Shown here in pieces: positions 25,649 to 32,957 of a stretch of DNA of 64,000 bases. The stretch is from assembly GCA_024226935.1 (NCBI GenBank), contig JAAELK010000378.1, positions 1 to 64,000 of the forward strand. Reading direction: 5' to 3'. Under the pieces are notes generated by a model. That model made no database searches and was not told the DNA's origin. It was given only the letters and a program-made list of their open reading frames with translations. A program made the position numbers and the translations under genes. Source of the stretch: Desulfobacteraceae bacterium (GTDB lineage: Bacteria; Desulfobacterota; Desulfobacteria; Desulfobacterales; Desulfobacteraceae). Position 1 is the stretch's first letter. Each line of letters starts with the position of its first letter.

Positions 25649-26356
25649 ATGCAAAAAATTAAATACATAGCGTCCCTGGTACTTTCAGACCGGCAAAAGT
25701 ATATTTATGGTTTTGCAAATCTTGTAAATCTCTTACCTCCTGAACTGGAAAAGTTCAACAGTGCCTTGTCCATCGGCCAACGTCTGCCGGATCAGGTCAT
25801 CGATCAATTAATCGACGGTCCAACTCCTGCCTATTATGATGCCTATCAACAATTGAATGAGCAATTAACAGATCTGCTGCAGATAATTTGTTTGCAACTC
25901 ACGGAGGCAGGCATTCCCCATCACTCCATAGGTCCGACATTAACGGACAGGCAACTGGATGCCGATGCCCATTATAAGCATACCCTGCGCTGTCAGGTTT
26001 CCCATAAAATGGCTGCTACCAGAGCAGGGCTCGGGTGGATTGGTAAAACCGCCTTGTTTATTTCCAAGTGTTTTGGTCCCCGTCTGCGTTTATCCACCAT
26101 TTTGCTTACCAATCATGTGGATAGTACCCGGGCAATTCAAAAAAGTTGTTGCGGCAAGTGCAATCTTTGTGTGGATAGTTGCCCCGCCAAGGCTGCCAAT
26201 GGTATGTTATGGCATGATCAAATTGATAGAGATCGGTTTTACGATGCTTTCAAATGCCGGGCCATGTGCAGAAAGTTATCCCGGGAAAAACTGGGCAAGA
26301 AGATCAGTTTATGCGGTATCTGTATTAATGTCTGCCCTTGGGGCCACAGGCCTTAA
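25649..26356 (+). CDS. QueG-like 4Fe-4S double-cluster protein (short form)
   Basis: 235 residues. The central AATRAGLGWIGKTALFISK (122-140) is diagnostic of epoxyqueuosine-reductase relatives. Two ferredoxin-like clusters follow: Cys168, 171, 174 and 178 (CGKCNLCVDSCPA), then Cys203/207 and Cys222, 225, 229 (LCGICINVCPWG). True QueG, which reduces epoxyqueuosine in tRNA using cobalamin, is about 310-380 residues; this protein is shorter and lacks the C-terminal HEAT-like section, so it is a paralogue of unknown substrate. AGGAG lies 6 bp before the ATG at 25649, which decides the start over 25622. A MITE-like element follows 48 bp after the stop. Confidence 0.75.
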   Translation: MQKIKYIASLVLSDRQKYIYGFANLVNLLPPELEKFNSALSIGQRLPDQVIDQLIDGPTPAYYDAYQQLNEQLTDLLQIICLQLTEAGIPHHSIGPTLTDRQLDADAHYKHTLRCQVSHKMAATRAGLGWIGKTALFISKCFGPRLRLSTILLTNHVDSTRAIQKSCCGKCNLCVDSCPAKAANGMLWHDQIDRDRFYDAFKCRAMCRKLSREKLGKKISLCGICINVCPWGHRP

Positions 26357-26377
26357 TGTTAGCTCCCTGATTATCAG

Positions 26378-26509
26378 CCATGAACATCGCCATCGGAAGC
26401 TATTTAGTGCTTGAACGAAAACTCACCCATCTGCTGGGCAAGCTTTTATCCAAGCACGGGTTTTCGGTCAGCCACTAATTATAACCATGAACATCGCCAT
26501 TGGAAGCTA
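26378..26509 (+). repeat. 25-bp direct repeats flanking the short MITE-like copy
   Basis: CCATGAACATCGCCATCGGA continuing AGCTA at 26378-26402 recurs at 26485-26509 with one mismatch (C to T). The similarity continues weakly for about 10 more bases. The MITE-like element at 26404-26478 lies exactly between. This is much longer than an ordinary target duplication. Confidence 0.7.
26404..26478. repeat. MITE-like repeat, short copy (75 bp)
   Basis: Terminal sequences TTAGTGCTTGAACGAAAA and TTTTCGGTCAGCCACTAA pair at 15 of 18 positions. Read on the minus strand, the copy aligns with both ends of the 163-bp element at 4011-4173 (TGCTTGGATAAAAGCTTGCC; CAGATGGGTGAGTTTTCGTT). About 85 bp of the long copy's centre is missing, so it is an internal-deletion derivative. 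Confidence 0.75.
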
Positions 26510-26620
26510 CTGAATGCTTATTATAATCTTCTGGTGTAAATGCCAGGTTCTTCATTCTATTAATGATTCTAATTTAAAAACACTTGACAATAGATGCCCA
26601 AGATATTTAAAACTGGGGCC

Positions 26621-27847
26621 ATGGAAAATAAAAAAGTGGAATTGCTGCGTCAAAAAGGGGTGAACATTCCCAATCCGGAGTCGGTTTATATTGGTGAGAA
26701 TGTAAATTTGGATCGGATATCGGGCCAGGGGGTTACTCTTTATGCAGGTTGTAAAATAATTGGAGAGCGGTCTTTGATTTTGCCAAATGTCAGGCTCGGA
26801 TACGAGGCACCTGTTACCTTGGAAAATACCATGGTGGGAGAAAATACCCGACTTAATGGAGGTTTTTTCCAGGATGCAGTTTTTCTGGGAAACAATGTCT
26901 TTGGGTCCGGTGGCCATGTCAGAAAGGGGACCATTTTAGAAGAAGAAGCCAACGCTGCCCATACTGTGGGATTAAAGCAGACCATTCTTTTTCCCTTTGT
27001 GACCCTGGGAAGTCTGATTAATTTTTGTGATTGCTTCATGGCTGGCGGTACCAGTCGGAAAGATCATTCCGAAGTGGGGTCTTCGTTTATCCATTTTAAT
27101 TATACCCCTAATCAGGATAAGGCGACGGCTTCTATGATGGGCAATGTTCATAAGGGAGTCATGCTCAACCAAAGACCCATCTTTTTGGGAGGACAGGGAG
27201 GACTTGTGGGGCCTGTTCGCATGGGGTATGGGTGTGTCACGGCTGCGGGATCAATTATTAGAAAAAATGAACTTAATAATGATCGAATGATTCTGGGGGG
27301 TAGTTTTAAGGAAGTTTCCCTTCCACGGCGGATTGGGGTATATTCCCAGGTGGACAGGATTGTTAACAACAATATTGCGTATCTGGCAGGATTAATATCT
27401 TTAAATGCCTGGTATCATCATATCAGATCCCTTTTTGTCCATGAATTTTTTTCAGAAGAACTCTTTTTGGGAATGCAAAAAAATTTGACCGACTGTATTG
27501 ATGAACGAATAAAGCAATTGAAACTATTCCATGAAAAAGTGGTGATTTCAAAGCAAATTTTATTGACTGGTTCCAAGGGCAAACAAACCAATGCCATTTG
27601 TTTGCATGAGGTTGCCGATGAGATGCTTAAAAAAGCTGTGGATGTTTTTAATAAAGAAAGGTGTTCAGATCAGATGTCAGGAGAAGGAGAACGGCTTGTC
27701 AAGGCAATTGAACTTGCAATTGCAAAAAAAGGCAAGCACTATATCCCTATTATTCAGAATCTTGATTCCCAGACGGTAAAAACAGGTAGCAGGTGGCTTT
27801 ATGGCATAGAAGAAAAAATCACTACCCCCTTGTTGGTCAGTGTATAA
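26621..27847 (+). CDS. Left-handed beta-helix protein related to GlmU C-terminal domain
   Basis: About 408 residues. Residues 20-230 show hexapeptide-type repeats of a left-handed parallel beta-helix (GENTRLNGG, LGNNVFGSGGHVRKGT, GNVHKGVML, GPVRMGYGCVTAAGSIIRKN), the fold of GlmU acetyltransferase and related nucleotidyl/acyl-transferases. The N-terminal uridyltransferase domain of GlmU is absent. The last 170 residues are helical and unassigned. It is followed by glmM 103 bp downstream, so a role around UDP-GlcNAc or another amino-sugar is plausible but unproven. The ATG at 26621 with a nearby GGGG is preferred; 26594 is an in-frame alternative with no ribosome site, lying across a possible TTGACA promoter element (26584-26589). 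Confidence 0.7.
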   Translation: MENKKVELLRQKGVNIPNPESVYIGENVNLDRISGQGVTLYAGCKIIGERSLILPNVRLGYEAPVTLENTMVGENTRLNGGFFQDAVFLGNNVFGSGGHVRKGTILEEEANAAHTVGLKQTILFPFVTLGSLINFCDCFMAGGTSRKDHSEVGSSFIHFNYTPNQDKATASMMGNVHKGVMLNQRPIFLGGQGGLVGPVRMGYGCVTAAGSIIRKNELNNDRMILGGSFKEVSLPRRIGVYSQVDRIVNNNIAYLAGLISLNAWYHHIRSLFVHEFFSEELFLGMQKNLTDCIDERIKQLKLFHEKVVISKQILLTGSKGKQTNAICLHEVADEMLKKAVDVFNKERCSDQMSGEGERLVKAIELAIAKKGKHYIPIIQNLDSQTVKTGSRWLYGIEEKITTPLLVSV

Positions 27848-27881
27848 ATGTTTGAGTTGTGTATACAATAAAAAAAATCCG

Positions 27882-27905
27882 GAGCCAAAAATATTATTTT
27901 GGCTC
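27882..27905. terminator. Small hairpin before glmM
   Basis: GAGCCAAAA (27882-27890) pairs perfectly with TTTTGGCTC (27897-27905). No long T run follows, so it may be a weak terminator of the beta-helix gene or an RNA structure in the glmM leader. Confidence 0.4.
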
Positions 27906-27950
27906 TATATATGAATTTTAAGTATTATAAGAAACAGGAATTGATTTTAG

Positions 27951-29288
27951 ATGGGAAAACTTTTTGGTACAGATGGTATCCGGGGCAGGGCAAACCTTTA
28001 CCCTATTACCTGTGAAATAGCATTAAAAACAGGACAGGCTGTGGGCCTGTTTGCACAAAAGATCGGGTATGGGGCTGTGGTCATTGGAAAAGACACCAGG
28101 GTATCAGGGGATATGCTGGAATCGGCTCTTGCCGCAGGCATTGCCTCGGTTGGCATGGACGTATTATTGGCAGGGGTGATACCTACCCCGGGGGTGGCTT
28201 ATTTAGCTACCTGTTTTGATGGGGTAGGAGCCGGTATTGCCATCTCGGCTTCCCATAATCCCTATTATGATAACGGGATAAAAATTTTCAGGCATGGAGG
28301 GATAAAACTCAGCGATGTCCAGGAAGAAGAGATTGAATCTCTTATTCTGGAAAATAAAAATGTTCCACGGGGCAGGGCAGGGAAAATATCAATAATTTCA
28401 GATGGTTTGGAAAGATATTCAAAATTTTTGCTTGGAAAGTTTCCATTCAGGAAACTTGATACCCGTATTAAAATTATTATTGATGCCTCCAACGGGGCTG
28501 CGTTTCGTATTTGCCATATGGTATTCAATGACAAATTATTTGATGTAAAATTCATCCATGATAAGCCCGACGGTGTCAATATCAATGATAATTGCGGGTC
28601 CCAGCATACCCAGGATCTTGAAGACCTGGTGTTAAGGGAAAAAGCAGATATCGGTCTTGCCTTTGACGGTGATGCCGATCGTCTTATTGCCATTGATGAG
28701 AAAGCAAATACCATAACAGGAGATAGGATACTTGCCATCTGTGCCAAGTTCGCCAAAGAACAAAATCGTTTGAAAAAGAACATACTTGTAACTACAACTA
28801 TGAGTAACATCGGATTAAGTAAGGCTCTGGAATCCCTTGATATTATCCATTTGAAATCGGATGTGGGGGATCGAAAGGTGTTGGAAGAGATGAACCGTTC
28901 CGGTGCCGTAATGGGCGGAGAAGATTCGGGCCACATGCTTTTTTTGGAGGATCACACCACAGGAGACGGAATATTATCCGCCTTAAAACTTATAGAGGTC
29001 ATGGTAGATACGAGCAGGAGTCTGTCGGATCTGGCTTCCATCATGGTTGTTTATCCCCAGGTGTTGATGAATGTAGAGGTGGACGCATCCCGGCCGGATT
29101 TTAGTAAAATCGCACCCATTGCCCAAACCATTCAGGCCATTGAAGATCAACTGCGAGGTAGTGGGCGAGTGCTGATTCGATATTCAGGAACTCAACCATT
29201 ACTCAGGGTTATGGTGGAAGGTCCTGATAAGAATCAAACTCGAGGTTTTTGTGAAGAGATCTGCAAGGTAATAAAAGAAAATATCTAA
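27951..29288 (+). CDS. glmM: Phosphoglucosamine mutase
   Basis: 445 residues, the standard GlmM length. It converts glucosamine-6-P to glucosamine-1-P on the way to UDP-GlcNAc for peptidoglycan and LPS. It begins MGKLFGTDGIRG and has the phosphoserine loop AISASHNPYYDNGI (Ser101), the metal-binding DGDADR (239-244), the sugar-binding GGEDSGHM and the C-terminal IRYSGTQPLLRVMVEG. All are GlmM-specific rather than ManB/Pgm-like. It follows the beta-helix protein. The terminator at 29343-29384 ends the unit after a degenerate MITE-like copy. Confidence 0.95.
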   Translation: MGKLFGTDGIRGRANLYPITCEIALKTGQAVGLFAQKIGYGAVVIGKDTRVSGDMLESALAAGIASVGMDVLLAGVIPTPGVAYLATCFDGVGAGIAISASHNPYYDNGIKIFRHGGIKLSDVQEEEIESLILENKNVPRGRAGKISIISDGLERYSKFLLGKFPFRKLDTRIKIIIDASNGAAFRICHMVFNDKLFDVKFIHDKPDGVNINDNCGSQHTQDLEDLVLREKADIGLAFDGDADRLIAIDEKANTITGDRILAICAKFAKEQNRLKKNILVTTTMSNIGLSKALESLDIIHLKSDVGDRKVLEEMNRSGAVMGGEDSGHMLFLEDHTTGDGILSALKLIEVMVDTSRSLSDLASIMVVYPQVLMNVEVDASRPDFSKIAPIAQTIQAIEDQLRGSGRVLIRYSGTQPLLRVMVEGPDKNQTRGFCEEICKVIKENI

Positions 29289-29338
29289 GTAGTGCTTGTA
29301 TGGGCAAGTTTTCATCCAGGCACAGGTTTTAGGTTAGC
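29289..29338. repeat. MITE-like repeat, degenerate third copy
   Basis: Read on the minus strand it shows CTAACCTAAAACCTGTGCCT, then GGATGAAAACTTGCCCAT, then ACAAGCACTA. These correspond to the left inner segment and right terminus of the long copy, with the rest deleted. It begins at the glmM stop codon. Confidence 0.55.
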
Positions 29339-29342
29339 ATAT

Positions 29343-29384
29343 AAAAAAAGGTGTTGCCCTGATCGGGACAACACCTTTTTTTTA
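29343..29384. terminator. Bidirectional terminator between glmM and the BI-1 gene
   Basis: AAAAAAAGGTGTTGCCC pairs with GGGACAACACCTTTTTTT around a 5-nt loop. The A and T tracts make it work in both directions between convergent genes. Confidence 0.88.
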
Positions 29385-29408
29385 TTTTAAATATTTATTT
29401 TTGAAACT

Positions 29409-30116
29409 TTAATTCCGGTTACCACCCAGGATGCGCAGCAGCATTAAAAACAGGTTGATGAAATCAAGATACAATGCCAGAGCTCCCATGATAGCGCCTT
29501 TGCGCACCATAGCTCCAGAGGCTGTATCCGGCAGGGAGGCCGCCATTGTTTTCAATTTCTGGGTATCATAGGCAGTCAGGCCCACAAACACCAGAACGCC
29601 GACATAGGAGATAAGTATGGACATTCCAGAGCTTTTTACAAACATATTGATCACCGAGGCGATGATGATTCCAATAAGCCCCATGGTTAAAAATCCGCCC
29701 ATGGATGTCAGGTCACGTTTGGTAACCATGCCGTAGATACTGCATGCAAGAAAGGTAACCGAACAGACCACAAAGGTGGAAACAATGGATGAGGCTGTGT
29801 AAGCAAGAAATATAAAGGCCATGGTAACCCCGTTTAATGCGGCGTAGGCCACAAAGAGTGCGGTTGCCGTGGAGGCTTGAATTTTTTGTATCCTTGCGCT
29901 CAAATAAAATACAAACCCCAATTCCACGATGATGAGTCCGAAAAACACCATGGAGTTACCGAAAACCAATTGCCTTATCGCTTCATTGTTGGATACGTAA
30001 TATGCAACGATGGCGGTCAATCCAAGGCCGACGGCCATCCAATTATAAACACTTCTGATAAAAGAATTAACTTTTGTCAGTGCATTGGGTTGTGAGTTTG
30101 AAAAGGTTTGGTTCAT
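29409..30116 (-). CDS. Bax inhibitor-1 family membrane protein (YccA/YbhL-like)
   Basis: 235 residues with seven hydrophobic segments and the BI-1/UPF0005 hallmarks: RSVYNWMAVGLGLTAIVAYY near the N-terminus, NGVTMAFIFLAYT in the middle and the closing YDTQKLK and GALALYLDFINLFLMLLRI. Bacterial members act as pH-sensitive calcium leak channels or as modulators of FtsH; the role here is inferred only from family. GGAGG lies 5 bp before the ATG at 30116, which decides the start over 30143. Confidence 0.9.
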   Translation of the reverse strand: MNQTFSNSQPNALTKVNSFIRSVYNWMAVGLGLTAIVAYYVSNNEAIRQLVFGNSMVFFGLIIVELGFVFYLSARIQKIQASTATALFVAYAALNGVTMAFIFLAYTASSIVSTFVVCSVTFLACSIYGMVTKRDLTSMGGFLTMGLIGIIIASVINMFVKSSGMSILISYVGVLVFVGLTAYDTQKLKTMAASLPDTASGAMVRKGAIMGALALYLDFINLFLMLLRILGGNRN

Positions 30117-30390
30117 AAATTCCTCCAAAAAAGTTAAATTCAATTAAATAATTAATATAAGACGGAGAGGGGATATTTCAAGTTACAATTTGGTTAAGGG
30201 TTTATTTTTCGAAAGAAGCCCTGTAGTGTAAAATAGTGCAAAAGATAAAAGTTAACATAATATATATTATCAGACCTAGTATGGACAGGGTTTTCTTTTA
30301 GCTTTTTAAAAAAGAATTTAAGATTAGTATTGTTAAAACCATGTCATTGTTTTATAAAATGAGATTTTGCATTGTATGGGTATCAGATAA

Positions 30391-31737
30391 GTGGAGACAA
30401 TAATAGAAAAAGATAATGGACATATGTACACGGTTTCGACCCTGACAAAGAAAATTAAATTTTTTCTTGAGGAGCGGTTTAATTTTTTGTGGATTACCGG
30501 GGAAATTTCCAATTATGCCGTGCCAGCTTCTGGTCATTCCTATTTTTCTTTGAAAGATGCAAACGCTGTCATCTCCTGTGTCATGTTTAAAAATCAGAAA
30601 CGAGGCCTGAAGTTTACCCTGGAATCGGGCATGAAAATTATAGGGCTTGCCAGGATTTCTCTGTATGAACCCCGGGGAGCCTATCAATTGATTTTTGAAC
30701 ATCTGGAGCCCGAAGGTGCAGGTTCTTTGCAGGTGGCCTTTGAACAATTAAAGAAAAAGTTGTTATCCCAGGGCCTTTTTGAAGACTCCCATAAAAAAAA
30801 GATCCCATTTTTACCCTCAACAATTTTTGTGATCACTTCGGGAACATCTGCGGCTGTCCGTGATATCATACAGGTGGCAAAACGGCGGTTTGCCGGTTGC
30901 CATCTTAAAATTGTGCCTGTGCAGGTTCAGGGGGAAGCTGCCATAGTTCAGATTGTCGATGCCATTCAAGCTGTAAATCTGATTTCAAAACATGTTGATC
31001 TTATTATCCTTGCCCGGGGTGGCGGTTCCATTGAAGATCTTTGTGCTTTTAATTGTGAAAAAGTGGCCAGGGCAATATTTAAATCCACAACTCCTGTAAT
31101 AACAGGAATTGGTCATGAAACCGATTTTACCATAGCCGATTTTGTTGCTGATCTCAGGGCCCCTACTCCATCGGCTGCGGCAGAACTTGCCCTTCCGGAT
31201 AAAAATGCATTAATTCAACAAATTAACCGGCTTAAGGTCTCTTGTACCCATGTCATGAACCGGAAAACGGATTTTTTCCACCAGAAACTGGATGACCTTA
31301 ACTCCCGGCTTAAAAATCCTGATCGAATATTGGATGATTTTAAGATTCGAATAAAAAACTATGATGCTAGGATAAAACGAAATCTTGAAACCAGGGTTTT
31401 GCACAATAAAGAAAGAGTTTTTTTGCTGCAAAAGATTCTGGAGGGGAAAACACCCCTGGACAAAATCCGGGAGCACCGAAATTGTGTGAGCAGATTAACC
31501 GCTGCCCTGGGACTTGGGATGGATAGGCGCCTTTCAGCCTGTAAAACAAAAATTCTGGAGATGGATGCAAAACTTGATGTTCTAAATCCTAAATCCATTC
31601 TGGATCGCGGTTATAGTATAGCCAGGATCCTGCCGGGAAAAAAAATACTCTTGGATGCCAAGGATGCAGCCCTGGACGACAAAATCGAAATAGTTTTATC
31701 TAAAGGACGCCTGGTTACCCGGGTGGAGGAAAAATAA
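30391..31737 (+). CDS. xseA: Exodeoxyribonuclease VII large subunit
   Basis: 448 residues. An N-terminal OB-fold (YTVSTLTKKIKFFLEERFNF, LWITGEISNY, GHSYFSLKD) is followed by the catalytic core (VITSGTSAAVRDI, ARGGGSIEDLCAFNCEKVA, TGIGHETDFTIADFVADLRA, PTPSAAAELA) and a coiled-coil tail that binds XseB. With XseB it degrades single-stranded DNA bidirectionally. The stop codon touches the xseB ATG. The start is uncertain: GTG at 30391 gives the full-length frame, while an ATG at 30424 directly before YTVSTL also fits homologues; neither ribosome site is strong. It is the first gene of the xseA-xseB-ispA-dxs-tlyA run. Confidence 0.93.
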   Translation: METIIEKDNGHMYTVSTLTKKIKFFLEERFNFLWITGEISNYAVPASGHSYFSLKDANAVISCVMFKNQKRGLKFTLESGMKIIGLARISLYEPRGAYQLIFEHLEPEGAGSLQVAFEQLKKKLLSQGLFEDSHKKKIPFLPSTIFVITSGTSAAVRDIIQVAKRRFAGCHLKIVPVQVQGEAAIVQIVDAIQAVNLISKHVDLIILARGGGSIEDLCAFNCEKVARAIFKSTTPVITGIGHETDFTIADFVADLRAPTPSAAAELALPDKNALIQQINRLKVSCTHVMNRKTDFFHQKLDDLNSRLKNPDRILDDFKIRIKNYDARIKRNLETRVLHNKERVFLLQKILEGKTPLDKIREHRNCVSRLTAALGLGMDRRLSACKTKILEMDAKLDVLNPKSILDRGYSIARILPGKKILLDAKDAALDDKIEIVLSKGRLVTRVEEK

Positions 31738-31962
31738 ATGGCTAAAAAAACATTTGAAACTGCCTTAAAACAGCTTGAAGAGATAGTAAGAGAAATGGAA
31801 TCTGGAGATCTGAGCCTTGAACAGGCAGTAAAAAAATATGAGGCAGGTATTAATCATTCTAAATATTGTCTGGATATTCTCGATCAAACTGAAAAAAAAA
31901 TAAGTCAGTTAGTTTTAGGCAGTGACGGCTCCTTGAAGGAAGAACCCTTTGACAATGAATGA
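31738..31962 (+). CDS. xseB: Exodeoxyribonuclease VII small subunit
   Basis: 74 residues, typical of XseB: FETALKQLEEIVREMESGDL and LEQAVKKYEAGI are the conserved helices. It begins immediately after the xseA stop codon and its own stop overlaps the ispA start, so all three are translationally linked. Confidence 0.93.
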   Translation: MAKKTFETALKQLEEIVREMESGDLSLEQAVKKYEAGINHSKYCLDILDQTEKKISQLVLGSDGSLKEEPFDNE

Positions 31963-32899
31963 TCTTTCCTTTAATTTGTCCACATATTTAAAAGAGAATA
32001 AAGTTCTTATAGAGACCTGTCTTGTAAAGATACTCAGCCGGTTTGATCAAAATCGTGAATTAATTCAGGCCATGGCCCATTCTCTTATGGCCGGTGGAAA
32101 ACGTCTTCGGCCTGTTCTGGGGCTGGCTGCTGCCAAAGCTTGTGGAGGCAATCCCCTTATTGCCCTGCCCGCCTGTTGCGCCATTGAGATGATCCATACC
32201 TATTCTTTAATCCATGATGACTTGCCGGCTCTTGATGATGACGATATGAGAAGAGGAGTTGCCACCTGCCATAAAAAATTTTCCGAGGCCACGGCTATTT
32301 TAGCAGGGGACGGTCTTTTAACCCATGCCTTTCAGGTATTAACCCAACCTGCCTCTTTGTTTGAATTTTATCCGGATAAAAAAATTCTTTTTGAACTTGT
32401 GGTTAGAATTTGCGATGCTGCCGGCATCAATGGCATGGTGGAGGGACAGATGATAGACATGCAATCCCAATCTTCCATGCAAAAAGACACGAAAAAAAAT
32501 ATCGGGAATAAAAAAATTCTTTTAGAGCACTTAAAAAAAATACATGGCTTGAAAACCGGCAGAATGATATATGTCAGTGTGGAAGCAGGTGCCTTGAGCG
32601 TAGGGGCCGATTCACAGATGCTGACTTGCCTTGGGGAATATGCCGATAATATCGGCCTTGCCTTCCAGGTAATGGATGATATTTTAAATGTGGAAGGAGA
32701 CCCCCAAATCATGGGAAAAGCGATAGGTTCCGATGTCTTGCATGACAAAATGACCTTTCCAGCTATCTTGGGTCTTGGGGAATCTAAGGCCTATGCAAGG
32801 CAATTGGTTGAAACTGCGTTGAGTTCCATTGAAGGGTTTGATAAAAAAGCTGACCCTTTACGGGCCATCGCCCATTATATTGTCGACCGGGATTGTTAA
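31955..32899 (+). CDS. ispA: Polyprenyl (farnesyl/geranylgeranyl) diphosphate synthase
   Basis: 314 residues of the IspA class. The first aspartate-rich motif is DDLPALDDDDMRRG (88-101) and the second DDILNVEGDP, with GGKRLRP (48-53) binding pyrophosphate. It condenses IPP with DMAPP/GPP to FPP, or to GGPP in some relatives; chain length is not decided here. The ATG at 31955 overlaps the xseB stop. The next gene, dxs, supplies the precursors, so the pair forms the isoprenoid part of the operon. Confidence 0.92.
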   Translation: MNDLSFNLSTYLKENKVLIETCLVKILSRFDQNRELIQAMAHSLMAGGKRLRPVLGLAAAKACGGNPLIALPACCAIEMIHTYSLIHDDLPALDDDDMRRGVATCHKKFSEATAILAGDGLLTHAFQVLTQPASLFEFYPDKKILFELVVRICDAAGINGMVEGQMIDMQSQSSMQKDTKKNIGNKKILLEHLKKIHGLKTGRMIYVSVEAGALSVGADSQMLTCLGEYADNIGLAFQVMDDILNVEGDPQIMGKAIGSDVLHDKMTFPAILGLGESKAYARQLVETALSSIEGFDKKADPLRAIAHYIVDRDC

Positions 32900-32957
32900 A
32901 GCAGATCGATGCAAAGATCTGCCAAAAAAAGCTTAAAACAAAAAAGGGTTAGATATA

